Shown here: piece by piece, positions 36,752-45,153 of the stretch | How the letters are laid out: each line of letters opens with the position of its first letter | How positions within the stretch are numbered: position 1 is the stretch's first letter | Assembly: GCA_002840835.1 (NCBI GenBank) | Contig: PHCQ01000016.1 | Location: forward strand, 1 to 64,000 | DNA: 64,000 nt | Direction: 5' to 3' | DNA from: Betaproteobacteria bacterium HGW-Betaproteobacteria-16 | GTDB taxonomy: Bacteria > Pseudomonadota > Gammaproteobacteria > Burkholderiales > Burkholderiaceae_C | Notes under the pieces: generated by a model | Seen by the model: the letters and a program-made list of their open reading frames with translations, nothing else | Databases searched by the model: none | What the model was told of the DNA's origin: nothing | Translations under genes and position numbers: made by a program

Positions 36752-37846
36752 ATGAATTGGCGGTTTGGCATGCAGCGACGAGTGTTTTCCCTGGCGACAG
36801 GCGGCTTTCTTTCCCTGGCACTGTTGGGCGGCACCGCACTGGCCCAGTCCCCCAAGCCGCCCACCCTGCGCGTGTTGACCCACAGCTCGTTTGAGCTGCC
36901 GGCCGAGCTGCTGGCAGGGTTCGAGCAGCAAGCTGGCGTGAGGTTGCAGATCGTCAAAGGTGGTGACGCCGGCGAGATGCTCAACAAGCTCATCCTCACC
37001 CGCGCCAAACCGATTGCCGATGTGGTCTTCGGCATCGACAACACCCTGCTGCAGCGTGCAGTGGCCGCCAATGTGATCGAACCGTATGCGGGACCGGCCA
37101 CGCAACGCAAGGCCGCTGCCGGCATGGGCGAAACCGCGGATACGACTGGTGTGGTGGCCGGCGTGGTGCCGGTGGACCATGGCTACGTCACCCTCAACAT
37201 CGACAAGGCCTGGTTCGCGAAAGCGGGGCTGGCCTTGCCCACCCGCCTGGAGCAATTGGCCGAACCGGCCTACGCCAAACTGCTGGTGGTACAGAACCCC
37301 GCCACGTCGAGCCCTGGCCTGGCCTTTCTGTTTGCCAACATTGCTGCCCTGGGCGAAGCAGCCGCGTTCGACTGGTGGGCGAAGCTGCGAGCCAACGGTG
37401 TGAAGGTGGCCAAAGGCTGGACCGAGGCCTACTACACCGAATTCACCCGCAACGGCGGCACACGGCCCATTGTGGTGAGCTACGCCAGCAGCCCGGCGGC
37501 CGAGGTGTTCTTCAGCAAAGACAAACTCACCGAATCGCCCACTGCGAACCTGTTCCTCAAAGGCGGCGTGTTCCGGCAGGTGGAAGGCGTGGCGCTGGTG
37601 AGGGGCGGCAACCCGGCTGCACGTGAAGGGGCCGGGCGGTTCATCGAATTCCTGCGCTCGGCACCGGCCCAACAGGCCCTTCAAACCACCATGTGGATGT
37701 ACCCGGCCGAGGCTGGTGCGCCACGCGTGGAAGTGATGCAGCAGCACGCGGTGGAGCCCACCGCGTTTGACAATCCGCCTGCTGCGCAGATGGAAGACAA
37801 GGGGCGTGGATGGGTGCAGCGGTGGACAAAGGTGGTGTTGAAGTAG
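36752..37846 (+). CDS. thiB: Thiamin/TPP ABC transporter substrate-binding protein
   Basis: A 364-aa periplasmic binding protein. A signal peptide with a twin-arginine-like RRVFSLA followed by a hydrophobic core and ALAQ is visible. The mature start LRVLTHSSFELPAELLAGFE and the segments ADVVFGIDN and VPVDHGYVTLNID are typical of ThiB. Starts at 36752 and 36770 are both possible and differ by six residues. The TPP riboswitch upstream and the permease and ATPase genes downstream make the assignment firm. Confidence 0.95.
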   Translation: MNWRFGMQRRVFSLATGGFLSLALLGGTALAQSPKPPTLRVLTHSSFELPAELLAGFEQQAGVRLQIVKGGDAGEMLNKLILTRAKPIADVVFGIDNTLLQRAVAANVIEPYAGPATQRKAAAGMGETADTTGVVAGVVPVDHGYVTLNIDKAWFAKAGLALPTRLEQLAEPAYAKLLVVQNPATSSPGLAFLFANIAALGEAAAFDWWAKLRANGVKVAKGWTEAYYTEFTRNGGTRPIVVSYASSPAAEVFFSKDKLTESPTANLFLKGGVFRQVEGVALVRGGNPAAREGAGRFIEFLRSAPAQQALQTTMWMYPAEAGAPRVEVMQQHAVEPTAFDNPPAAQMEDKGRGWVQRWTKVVLK

Positions 37847-37862
37847 CAGTGTCTGGCCTCGC

Positions 37863-39494
37863 ATGAACGCGCGTGGGCGTTGGCTTCTCGTGGGGCCGCT
37901 GCTGTTCCTGGGGGTGTTGCTGGTGGCGCCGGTGGTGCGGTTGCTGTTGGAGGGCATGGGAACGGCCAATGTTGCCTGGTGGGCGGTTTGGCAGGACGAT
38001 CATTTGCGGTGGCGGGTGGGGTGGTCGGTGGCGCAGGCGGGCATCACGTGCGTGCTCGCGCTGTTGCTGGGGCTGCCGGTGGCCTGGGTGCTCGCTCGGC
38101 TGGAGTTTCCTGGTCGCGCCCTGGTGCTGCGATTGCTGATGCTGCCGTTTGTGGTGCCCACGCTGGTGGCGGCGATGGGGGTGCTGGCGCTGTGGGGGCC
38201 GCGGGGCTGGCTGGGTGAGCCGATGGCGGCGGCGGGCTGGAGCCTGGAAGACACGCCCTGGCTGCTGTTGTACGGCAACCTGTTCTTCAATCTGTGTGTG
38301 GTGGTGCGTGCCGGGGTGGACGCGCTGGAGCAGGTGAGCGCGCAACGCGTGGCCGCTGCACGCACACTGGGCGCCACGCCCTGGCGGGCCTTCTGGCGCG
38401 TGGAATGGCCTGCAGTGGCGCCCTGGCTGGCATCTGCCCTGTGCCTGGTGTTCCTGTACTGTTTTGCCGGTTTTGGTTTGGCGTTGATCCTGGGCGGACA
38501 GCGCTACGCCACGGTGGAGGTGGAGATCTACACCCTGGTGGCGCATGAACTGGCGCTGGCGGAAGCCGGCGTGCTGGCGGTGTGGATGTTGCTGCTCACC
38601 GGTGCCGTGGCGCTGGCCTACGCCGCCATTGAAAAACGCCTGGCGGCGCCGGGACGAACGGTGCCAGTGATGCGTCAGAGCCCACAGGGAGCAGGCCAGT
38701 GGTGGGCGGTGGCCGGTGCGCTGGCGGTGCTGCTGCTGGTGTGTGCGGCGCCCTTGCTGGCCATTGTGCTGCGCGCGCTGCATGCGCTGCTGTGGGGGCA
38801 GGGCGCTGCCGTGTTGGTGGAAGCCGAAACGCTGCAGGCGCTGGGCAACACCTTGCGGTTTTCCGGCATGGCGCTGGCGCTGGCCACGGCACTGGGCCTC
38901 ACCCACGCGCTCGCGGTGCAGGCGCTGGATCGGGTGAGTGCCCTGCGCGGCGCCGGCGGCGTGCAATCCACAGCTGCGCTGGGCTGGCGCGCGGCGGCGT
39001 TTTTGCCGTTCGTGGTGTCGCCAGTCACGGTGGCGTTTGGACTGCTGCTGCTGTACCCGCAATGGACGGCCAGCCTGGGTCTGCTGGTGGCCGCTTACGC
39101 GTTGCTGGCCTACCCGTTCGTGGCGAAGTCACTCACTGCCGCGCTCGATGCGCTGCCGGCCAGCTACGCGCAGGCTGCGGCCACACTGGGTGCACGCCCC
39201 TGGCGCATTTTTTGGCGGATCACCCTGCCGCTGGTGGCCACCGCCTTGCGCCGGGGCATGGCGTTTGCGGCAGCGACTGCCCTGGGCGAATTCGCGGTGT
39301 CGCTGTTCCTCTCACGCCCTGAGTGGACCACGCTCACCACGCTCATCTACCAGCGGTTGAGCCGCCCGGGTGCCGCCAACCTGGATGCGGCCTTGGTGCT
39401 GGCCTGTGTGCTCATGCTGCTGGCGTTATTGGCCTTCGCCGGCATCGAAGGCCGGGCGCAGCGCACCAATCAGGACAATGCCCGCCATGCTTGA
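37863..39494 (+). CDS. thiP: Thiamin/TPP ABC transporter permease
   Basis: A 543-aa inner-membrane permease made of two fused halves, each with about six transmembrane helices. Each half has a cytoplasmic EAA-like loop for ATPase contact (AAARTLGATPWRAFWRVEWP near residue 160, and QAAATLGARPWRIFWRITLP near 437). The fused two-domain form is characteristic of ThiP. It lies 16 nt after thiB, and its end overlaps thiQ by 8 nt. Confidence 0.95.
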   Translation: MNARGRWLLVGPLLFLGVLLVAPVVRLLLEGMGTANVAWWAVWQDDHLRWRVGWSVAQAGITCVLALLLGLPVAWVLARLEFPGRALVLRLLMLPFVVPTLVAAMGVLALWGPRGWLGEPMAAAGWSLEDTPWLLLYGNLFFNLCVVVRAGVDALEQVSAQRVAAARTLGATPWRAFWRVEWPAVAPWLASALCLVFLYCFAGFGLALILGGQRYATVEVEIYTLVAHELALAEAGVLAVWMLLLTGAVALAYAAIEKRLAAPGRTVPVMRQSPQGAGQWWAVAGALAVLLLVCAAPLLAIVLRALHALLWGQGAAVLVEAETLQALGNTLRFSGMALALATALGLTHALAVQALDRVSALRGAGGVQSTAALGWRAAAFLPFVVSPVTVAFGLLLLYPQWTASLGLLVAAYALLAYPFVAKSLTAALDALPASYAQAAATLGARPWRIFWRITLPLVATALRRGMAFAAATALGEFAVSLFLSRPEWTTLTTLIYQRLSRPGAANLDAALVLACVLMLLALLAFAGIEGRAQRTNQDNARHA

Positions 39495-40131
39495 ACTTCG
39501 CGACATCCACAAACAATGGGACCACCGCCCGCTGCTGGACGGCGTGAGCCTGAGTGTGGCGGCCGGCGAAACTGTGGCCCTGCTGGGCGCTTCAGGCAGC
39601 GGCAAGAGCACACTGCTCAAGATCGTGGCGGGCCTGGATCAGCCCGAGTCCGGCAGCGTGTGGTTTGACGGTGTGGACATCACCCGCCTGCCCCCTGAGC
39701 GGCGCGGCTTTGCACTCATGTTCCAGGATTTCGCGCTCTTTCCACACCTGAACGTGGTCGACAACGTGGCCTTTGGCCTGGTGGAACAGGGCGTGCGAAA
39801 GGCTGCCGCTCGCGAGCAGGCGCGCACCATGCTCCTGCGCTTTGGTCTGGCCGATCGCGGCACCGCGCGGGTCTGGACGCTCTCTGGTGGCGAGCAGCAG
39901 CGCGTGGCTTTGGCGCGCGCGCTCATCACACAGCCCCGTGCGCTGCTGCTGGACGAACCCTTCAGCGCACTCGACGCCACGTTGCGCGAACAGCTGCGCA
40001 ATGAGTTTCGTGAACACATCACCGAGGCCGGCATGACGGCCATTCTGGTCACCCACGATGAGCAGGAGGCCCGCGCCATGGCGCAGCGTGCCTGGGGCCT
40101 GCAGGGTGGGCAACTGGTGGCGCTGTGGTGA
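39487..40131 (+). CDS. thiQ: Thiamin/TPP ABC transporter ATP-binding protein
   Basis: A 214-aa ATPase with Walker A GASGSGKST at residues 34-42, signature LSGGEQQR near 134, and Walker B LLLDEPFSALD near 155, followed by the switch histidine in TILVTHDEQEA-like sequence (here AILVTHDEQEA). It energises uptake through ThiP. The start overlaps the thiP end; an in-frame ATG three codons upstream (39478) is also possible. Confidence 0.94.
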   Translation: MLELRDIHKQWDHRPLLDGVSLSVAAGETVALLGASGSGKSTLLKIVAGLDQPESGSVWFDGVDITRLPPERRGFALMFQDFALFPHLNVVDNVAFGLVEQGVRKAAAREQARTMLLRFGLADRGTARVWTLSGGEQQRVALARALITQPRALLLDEPFSALDATLREQLRNEFREHITEAGMTAILVTHDEQEARAMAQRAWGLQGGQLVALW

Positions 40132-40187
40132 GGGTGCGGCACAATGGCCGGGCACCCGCGTTGAGGTGTGTTTGACGGGAGTTGCCC

Positions 40188-40535
40188 ATGGGCTGGTTTT
40201 CCAAGAGCAGCGATCAGTTTTTCCTCAGCACCACCCTGCCCGAAGGTATAGCGCTCAACCAGTACCTGGGCGTGGTCAATGGCGAAGCCATCATCGGCGC
40301 CAACATCTTCCGCGACATGTTTTCTTCCGTGCGCGATGTGGTCGGTGGCCGGGCCGGTGGCTACGAGCGCGCCCTGGCCGGCGCGCGCGATGCGGCCATG
40401 GCCGAACTCATTGAAGCCGCCAAAGAGTTGGGCGCCACCGGTGTGATCGGCATTGATTTCGACTACGAGGTGCTGGGCGAGACCAACGGCATGATGATGG
40501 TGGCCGCGAGCGGCACTGCGGTGAAGCTGGGCTGA
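40188..40535 (+). CDS. YbjQ/UPF0145 family protein
   Basis: A 115-aa protein of the YbjQ (heavy-metal-binding-like) family: LNQYLGVVNGEAIIGANIFRD near residue 22, the helix RALAGARDAAMAELIEAAKE, and the closing strand GVIGIDFDYEVLG. These proteins form pentameric assemblies and their function is unsettled. GGGAG lies before the ATG at 40188. It follows thiQ by 56 nt but need not belong to that operon. Confidence 0.88.
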   Translation: MGWFSKSSDQFFLSTTLPEGIALNQYLGVVNGEAIIGANIFRDMFSSVRDVVGGRAGGYERALAGARDAAMAELIEAAKELGATGVIGIDFDYEVLGETNGMMMVAASGTAVKLG

Positions 40536-40599
40536 AATGGCCACCCACTGACGACTCTCCTCACACCATTGGCCAAGCAGATAGCCACACCCCTTCGAC

Positions 40600-41046
40600 A
40601 TGGACGCCTACATCATCATCGGCAACACCCGCACCCGCAAAGCGGCGCTGGTGCGCAGCCTCACCGGCTGCTTCAACCGCAGCGTGCGCGACATCCTGCT
40701 GCAAGGCAGTAAACGGCCACAGCGCTTCTACGCCCGCGTGGGCACGCTGCAAGACACCCACACCACCATCGAGCAGTTCGCTGCTGAAGTGGCCCGCGCG
40801 CGCTGCGAGGCCACGGTGTTCTGCCTGTCACCTACGGCCAACAGGAACGAAGCCGTCGAGCTTCCTGATGCCGCAACCTACGTGGCCGCCTTTCGCCAGA
40901 TGGGCTGGCGCATCAAGGGCGTGGCCGTGCTCGGACAGAACGACGGGGGTGTGCGCGCCCCCAACCTGCGCCAATACCCCCATGCGCCGGCGGCACCTGT
41001 CAATGTGACGGCGCGGGATGTGAGGGCGCAGTTTGGGTGGGTGTGA
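40600..41046 (+). CDS. Uncharacterised protein with a P-loop-like N-terminus
   Basis: A 148-aa soluble protein. It begins with a hydrophobic strand and a glycine turn (MDAYIIIGNTRTRKAALVRSLTG) that looks like a small GTPase or kinase P-loop but lacks the GK[S/T] sequence, so it is probably a degenerate nucleotide-binding fold. Further strands (EATVFCLSP near 73, IKGVAVLGQND near 107) support a Rossmann-like arrangement. I do not recognise the family. It lies 64 nt after the YbjQ-like gene on the same strand and converges on the glxA-type gene. Confidence 0.7.
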   Translation: MDAYIIIGNTRTRKAALVRSLTGCFNRSVRDILLQGSKRPQRFYARVGTLQDTHTTIEQFAAEVARARCEATVFCLSPTANRNEAVELPDAATYVAAFRQMGWRIKGVAVLGQNDGGVRAPNLRQYPHAPAAPVNVTARDVRAQFGWV

Positions 41047-41100
41047 AGATCGGACCTGCCTTGTGCATCACCGAGGCGCCAGGAGGGTTCGACAACCAGA

Positions 41101-42138
41101 TCACACAGGGCGCGCAAATTCAGGAATTTGAAAGCGTTTCCGGTAGGCGCCTGGCGCAAGGCCTGTTGTGCGCTTGAACAGGCGCCGGAAGAAGGCTGAA
41201 TCTTCGTAGCCGACGCGCCAGCTGATGTCGTCGACCGACGCGTCGGTGCGTTCCAACCGGCGCTTGGCGTCTTCAATGCGCAGACGTTGCACATAGGCGA
41301 TCGGAGCCAGGCCGGTGGCCGCAGTGAAGCGCCGCTTGAACGTTCGCTCAGCCAGCTTCGACTGCTTGATCATTTCTTCCACCGGGTTGGCAACGGAAAA
41401 ATGGGAGGCGAGCCACTGCTGTGCACTCTGAATCTCGGCGTCGCCGTGATCGCTCTTGCCTTCGAAGACGATGAAGGGCGTGAGTCCGTCCTGGTGCCAT
41501 TGCAATGCGAACATGCGCGCCACCTCCTGCGCATCGGTCGCGCCCAGATAGCGGGCAATCAGGTAGAGCACCATGTCGTGCCAGGTGGTGGATGCGCCCG
41601 AGCTCACCAGATCTTCGTGCAACCCCGAGATCACGAGCACCCGCTCCGGATGCACGGATACGTCCGGAAAGGCCGCCGAGAAAGCCGGCGCATAGCCGTA
41701 GTGAACGGTGGCGTCCTTGCCATCGAAGAGGCCCGTCTCCGCCAGGAGAAAGATGCCTGAGCAGGCCGAACCCAGCAGTGCGCCACGCTCGTTCATTCGG
41801 TGCACCCAGTTGACCAGTCTGGGGTAGCGATTCTTTTGCCAACCGTCCGGTCTCAGCAGGATGGACGGGACGATGACGATGTCTGTGGTCTCGACGTCGG
41901 CGACCGATCGCTGCACGGTGATCGGCACGCCGCTGGCCAGCGTCAACGGGCCTGCGGTCTCGCCCACGATCTCGATCTGGAACGGCGGGCGTTTTCCTTC
42001 GCTCGACATGCGCATCAGAGTGAAGGCGTTCATCACGTCAAAGATGCCGAACAGCGTGGATGCCACCGCATCGGGGAGGGCCACGAGGCTGACGTGGATC
42101 GGACCCAGTCCCGCGTGAGTTTTTGGCTTGGCGATCAT
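41101..42138 (-). CDS. GlxA-type transcriptional regulator (DJ-1/PfpI + AraC HTH)
   Basis: A 345-aa regulator. Residues 10-200 form a DJ-1/PfpI-like sensor domain with the nucleophile-elbow-like GSACSGIFLLAE near 111. Residues 235-330 form an AraC-type double helix-turn-helix (LAERTFKRRFTAATGLAP; SWRVGYEDSAFFRRLFKRTTG). AGGAGA lies 12 nt before the ATG. It is divergent from a MATE/haloperoxidase operon with a 160-nt shared control region, so it is the likely regulator of that operon and possibly of itself. Confidence 0.92.
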   Translation of the reverse strand: MIAKPKTHAGLGPIHVSLVALPDAVASTLFGIFDVMNAFTLMRMSSEGKRPPFQIEIVGETAGPLTLASGVPITVQRSVADVETTDIVIVPSILLRPDGWQKNRYPRLVNWVHRMNERGALLGSACSGIFLLAETGLFDGKDATVHYGYAPAFSAAFPDVSVHPERVLVISGLHEDLVSSGASTTWHDMVLYLIARYLGATDAQEVARMFALQWHQDGLTPFIVFEGKSDHGDAEIQSAQQWLASHFSVANPVEEMIKQSKLAERTFKRRFTAATGLAPIAYVQRLRIEDAKRRLERTDASVDDISWRVGYEDSAFFRRLFKRTTGLAPGAYRKRFQIPEFARPV

Positions 42139-42158
42139 GGTTCGAAGTTCTCCTGAAA

Positions 42159-42199
42159 TGGCACGAATGCCCCTTTCTTGGCGGTTCCAGCTCTGTTCC
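42159..42199 (+). repeat. Diverged direct repeat, left copy
   Basis: 41 nt starting TGGCACGAA and ending GCTCTGTTCC, inside the glxA-MATE divergent control region. It matches 43735-43776 at about 34 of 42 aligned positions, and weaker similarity continues on the right (GGATCATAAGCC against CGATCATGAACC, then CTTCAC in both). Confidence 0.75.
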
Positions 42200-42217
42200 T
42201 GGTGCGATCGCGTCCGG

Positions 42218-42267
42218 ATCATAAGCCTGTGACTCTTCACTGTGCGCCGCTCCATTGCGAGCGGCGC
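42218..42267. promoter_or_regulatory. glxA-MATE divergent control region: -10 box and hairpin
   Basis: On the minus strand TATGAT (42223-42218) is a good -10 candidate for the regulator gene, with no strong -35, as expected for an activator-dependent promoter. A perfect inverted repeat GCGCCGCT-N8-AGCGGCGC (42244-42267) lies 31 nt before the MATE start and could be an operator or a leader hairpin. Confidence 0.45.
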
Positions 42268-42298
42268 TCCGCTTATGCCTCCATTTAGGGAACCCAAC

Positions 42299-43801
42299 AT
42301 GTCCACCTCACCTACGTATACCGCGCCCGCATCCTCGCCGGGCCAGCTTGCCGGGCCTCGCCCGGTTGCTCAGGAAGGGCGATCGCTCTTGCGCCTGGCT
42401 GCTCCCATCATGTTGATCGCATTGGTCAACATGGGCATGAGCATCACCGACACCGCGATGGTCTCTGTGCTCTTTGGCGCTCAGGCCCTGGCTGCAGTGG
42501 CCGTCGGCAGCGACCTCTACTCCATTCTCTTTTATCTGGGTGCGGGGGTGCTGGGTGGTCTGGTGCCTTTCTACACCGCAGCCGTGGTGCGAGCGGACCC
42601 GGTTGATCGGCTGCGCCTTGAGCGCATCGGTCGCGTGGTGGTGCTTCTGCTGGGCCTGCTGCTTGTGCCGCTGGTCTGGTTCGCGCCGGACTGGCTGGGG
42701 CTGCTCGGCATCGATGCGGTGCTGCTACACGAAGGTAGCGGGTACACGCGCGCCATGGCACTGACGCTGCTGCCGATGCTGGGCGTGATGCTCTACCGCA
42801 CCATCCTGACCGCAGCCGAGAAGCCCAAGGTGTTCCTGAAAGTCACGCTCGCCATGCTGCCACTGAATGCGGCGGCGAACTGGGTGCTGATGGTCGGTGC
42901 GGGCCCGATACCGGCCTTCGGTCCCGCCGGGGCCGGGTACTCGTCGCTGATCGTCGCGAGCACCAGCCTGTTGATTCTGGTGCTTGTCGCACGCAGCTCC
43001 ACCGAGCGGTTCAGTCTGCTTCCCAGGGACCCAAGGGTCGACTGGTCCGGTCTGGTGCCTGTGCTGCGAGTGGGCTTGCCGATCGGCATTGCCACGGTGG
43101 CCGAGGTGGGCGTCTTCCTCGGTGCCACCATTTATGCGGCGACGCTGAGTGCAGCCGACGTGGCGGCCCACACACTCACCCTGCGTACGGCGGGCGTAGC
43201 CTATGCGGTGCCGGCGGCGCTGCTGCAGGCCTCGATGGTGCGCATGGCGCGGGCGCACACGTTGGGCGATGTGGCGATGCAGCGCGCCGTGACCACTGGC
43301 AGTCTCGTCCTGTCGCTTGGCTTCGGGCTCGCCATCTGCCTCGCACTGGGGATTGGTGCCGGGCCACTGGCACACGGGTTCTTCGACGGCAGCCCTGCTG
43401 GTCTCGCGGCCGCCGGTCTGGCAGCGGGGCTGCTGGTGTTGCTGGGTGTCATGGAGCTCATCGTTGGTCCCGGCTCGGCGGCAGCTGGCTTGCTGCGCGG
43501 TCGCAAGGTCACCCGCGCGCCCATGGTCTACGTGCTGATCGGTCACTGGGCGGTGGGTGCTCCGATCGGCATCTACCTTTGCGAAGTGCAGGGCATGGGC
43601 ATCACCGGCATCTGGATCGGCCTCAGTGCGGGCACCTTGCTCACCACCGTGCTGACGCTGTGGCGCTTGTTCGCAGGCAGTGCACAAGCAACTGCTGCAA
43701 GCGCATCGCAGCACAACTCAGCGAATGCCCGAACTGGCACGAACGGCCCTTTCCTGGGTGATTCCGGCTCTGTTCCCAAAGCCGTTGCCAATCGATCATG
43801 A
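42299..43801 (+). CDS. MATE family efflux transporter (haloperoxidase cluster)
   Basis: A 500-aa twelve-helix MATE protein, distinct from the one at 24-25 kb. The first helices (LAAPIMLIALVNMGMSITDTAMVSVLFG near residue 35) match the NorM-like branch. The last 40 or so residues are Ser/Ala/Asn-rich and unlike a MATE C-terminus; they are encoded by DNA that resembles the upstream promoter region (43735-43776). AGGGAA precedes the ATG. Its stop overlaps a possible ATG (43798) for the next gene. It may export a substrate or product of the cluster. Confidence 0.9.
   Translation: MSTSPTYTAPASSPGQLAGPRPVAQEGRSLLRLAAPIMLIALVNMGMSITDTAMVSVLFGAQALAAVAVGSDLYSILFYLGAGVLGGLVPFYTAAVVRADPVDRLRLERIGRVVVLLLGLLLVPLVWFAPDWLGLLGIDAVLLHEGSGYTRAMALTLLPMLGVMLYRTILTAAEKPKVFLKVTLAMLPLNAAANWVLMVGAGPIPAFGPAGAGYSSLIVASTSLLILVLVARSSTERFSLLPRDPRVDWSGLVPVLRVGLPIGIATVAEVGVFLGATIYAATLSAADVAAHTLTLRTAGVAYAVPAALLQASMVRMARAHTLGDVAMQRAVTTGSLVLSLGFGLAICLALGIGAGPLAHGFFDGSPAGLAAAGLAAGLLVLLGVMELIVGPGSAAAGLLRGRKVTRAPMVYVLIGHWAVGAPIGIYLCEVQGMGITGIWIGLSAGTLLTTVLTLWRLFAGSAQATAASASQHNSANARTGTNGPFLGDSGSVPKAVANRS
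43735..43776 (+). repeat. Diverged direct repeat, right copy
   Basis: 42 nt starting TGGCACGAA and ending GCTCTGTTCC, lying within the last codons of the MATE gene and about 64 nt before the haloperoxidase-family start. It pairs with 42159-42199. It may be a second regulator-binding region that controls the haloperoxidase gene from inside the MATE 3' end. Confidence 0.75.
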
Positions 43802-43839
43802 ACCCCTCACCAACCCTTCACCTTCACAGGAGAAAACTC

Positions 43840-45153
43840 ATGTCACTTTCCTCTCAAATCAATGCACCTCGCTTGCTGACGGCGGTCGCTCTGGCGGCGC
43901 TGGCCACGGCTTCACAGGCCGCCAACACCAGCAAGACCTGGTGTGCCGACCGCTGCGACCAGATCGTCATCGACTGGAACCAGCAGACCCACCAGGTCAT
44001 CAAGGCGGCCACTGGCTACCAGGATCCGATGGCCGCCTCACGCATCCTGGCGATGGTGCACCTGGCGATGCACGACGCGGTGAACGCCGCGCAGCCGCGC
44101 TACCGCACCTACGCCTACCAGCCCAAAGTGTCTACCAGCAAGTCCGGAGCCGACGCGGCAGTGGCTGCCGCCGTGGCCGCTCACGACGTGCTGGCTTCCA
44201 TGTTCCCGAAGCAGCAGGAGATGCTGCGTGCCACGCTGGACGCCACCCTGCACGATGCCGGCATGGGTGCTTCCATCGCAGAAGGCAAGAAGCTGGGTGC
44301 CGAAGCTGCGGCCGCGATGATCGCCAGGCGTGCAGACGACGGCAGCCAGGCCGACGAGGCCTACAAGCCGGGCAAGCGTCCGGGCGAATACCAGTTTGTG
44401 CCCGGCTTCGATTTCGTCGCCGCGCCGCACTGGCGCGCAGTGAAACCGTTCACCATGCGCGCGCCTGAGCAGTTCCGGGTGGCGCCTCCTCCGGCATTGA
44501 CAAGCACTGCATACGTCGTTGATTTCAACGAAGTGAAGGCCACGGGCAGCAAGGCAGCCAATGCCAGACGCAGTGCCGATCAGACGCAGTACGCGGCTTA
44601 CTGGTACGAGTTCTCTGACAGCGGCTGGAACCGCATAGCGCGCACTGTGGCCCGCGACAAGCCACAGGACCTGTGGCAGCGCGCTCGCACCTTCGCATTG
44701 CTCAACGCCGTGATGGCTGACGCTTATATCGCCGGCTGGGACTCCAAGATGCACTACAACTTCTGGCGCCCGGTCACCGCGATTCAGCAGGCAGATACCG
44801 ACAACAATCCAGCCACCACCGCTGCGGCTCACTGGGAACCGATGCTGACCACACCACCGGTGCAGGACCACCCGTCCACGCACAGCGCACTCGGTGCGGC
44901 CGCTGCGGTGGCACTGGCGCACGCCTTTGGAGGCGACCGTGTGGCCTTCACGATGGCTTCGCCCAGTGCGCTGCCTGAAGCACCTGAGCGCTCTTTCAAG
45001 AGCTTCAGAGCCGCCGCCAAGGAAAACGCCGACTCCAGGGTGCGCGCCGGCCTGCATTTCCGCTTCGCCACCACAGCCGGGTTGCAATTGGGCGAGCAGA
45101 TCGGCCACCAGGCGGTCCGCGACATGCTGGCTCCGGTGGGAGGCGCCCAATGA
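43840..45153 (+). CDS. Vanadium-dependent haloperoxidase family protein (PAP2 fold), exported
   Basis: A 437-aa protein with a Sec signal peptide (residues 1-28, ending ASQA). It carries the complete vanadate/phosphate site in the spacing of vanadium haloperoxidases: K303-x6-R310-P, PSTH at 345-348 (acid-base H348), and R400-x5-H406 (metal-ligating histidine). It could be a haloperoxidase or an acid phosphatase of the same superfamily. AGGAGA precedes the ATG at 43840; an in-frame ATG at 43798 overlapping the MATE stop lacks a ribosome binding site. The end overlaps the methyltransferase start (ATGA). Confidence 0.9.
   Translation: MSLSSQINAPRLLTAVALAALATASQAANTSKTWCADRCDQIVIDWNQQTHQVIKAATGYQDPMAASRILAMVHLAMHDAVNAAQPRYRTYAYQPKVSTSKSGADAAVAAAVAAHDVLASMFPKQQEMLRATLDATLHDAGMGASIAEGKKLGAEAAAAMIARRADDGSQADEAYKPGKRPGEYQFVPGFDFVAAPHWRAVKPFTMRAPEQFRVAPPPALTSTAYVVDFNEVKATGSKAANARRSADQTQYAAYWYEFSDSGWNRIARTVARDKPQDLWQRARTFALLNAVMADAYIAGWDSKMHYNFWRPVTAIQQADTDNNPATTAAAHWEPMLTTPPVQDHPSTHSALGAAAAVALAHAFGGDRVAFTMASPSALPEAPERSFKSFRAAAKENADSRVRAGLHFRFATTAGLQLGEQIGHQAVRDMLAPVGGAQ

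Noticed and set aside
40600..41046. Calling this protein a GTPase
   Set aside because: The Walker A lysine-serine/threonine pair and the NKxD motif are absent.
42159..42177. TGGCACG resembling the -24 box of a sigma-54 promoter in the repeated block
   Set aside because: The required GC at the -12 position is absent in both copies (CC instead), and no enhancer-type activator gene is nearby.
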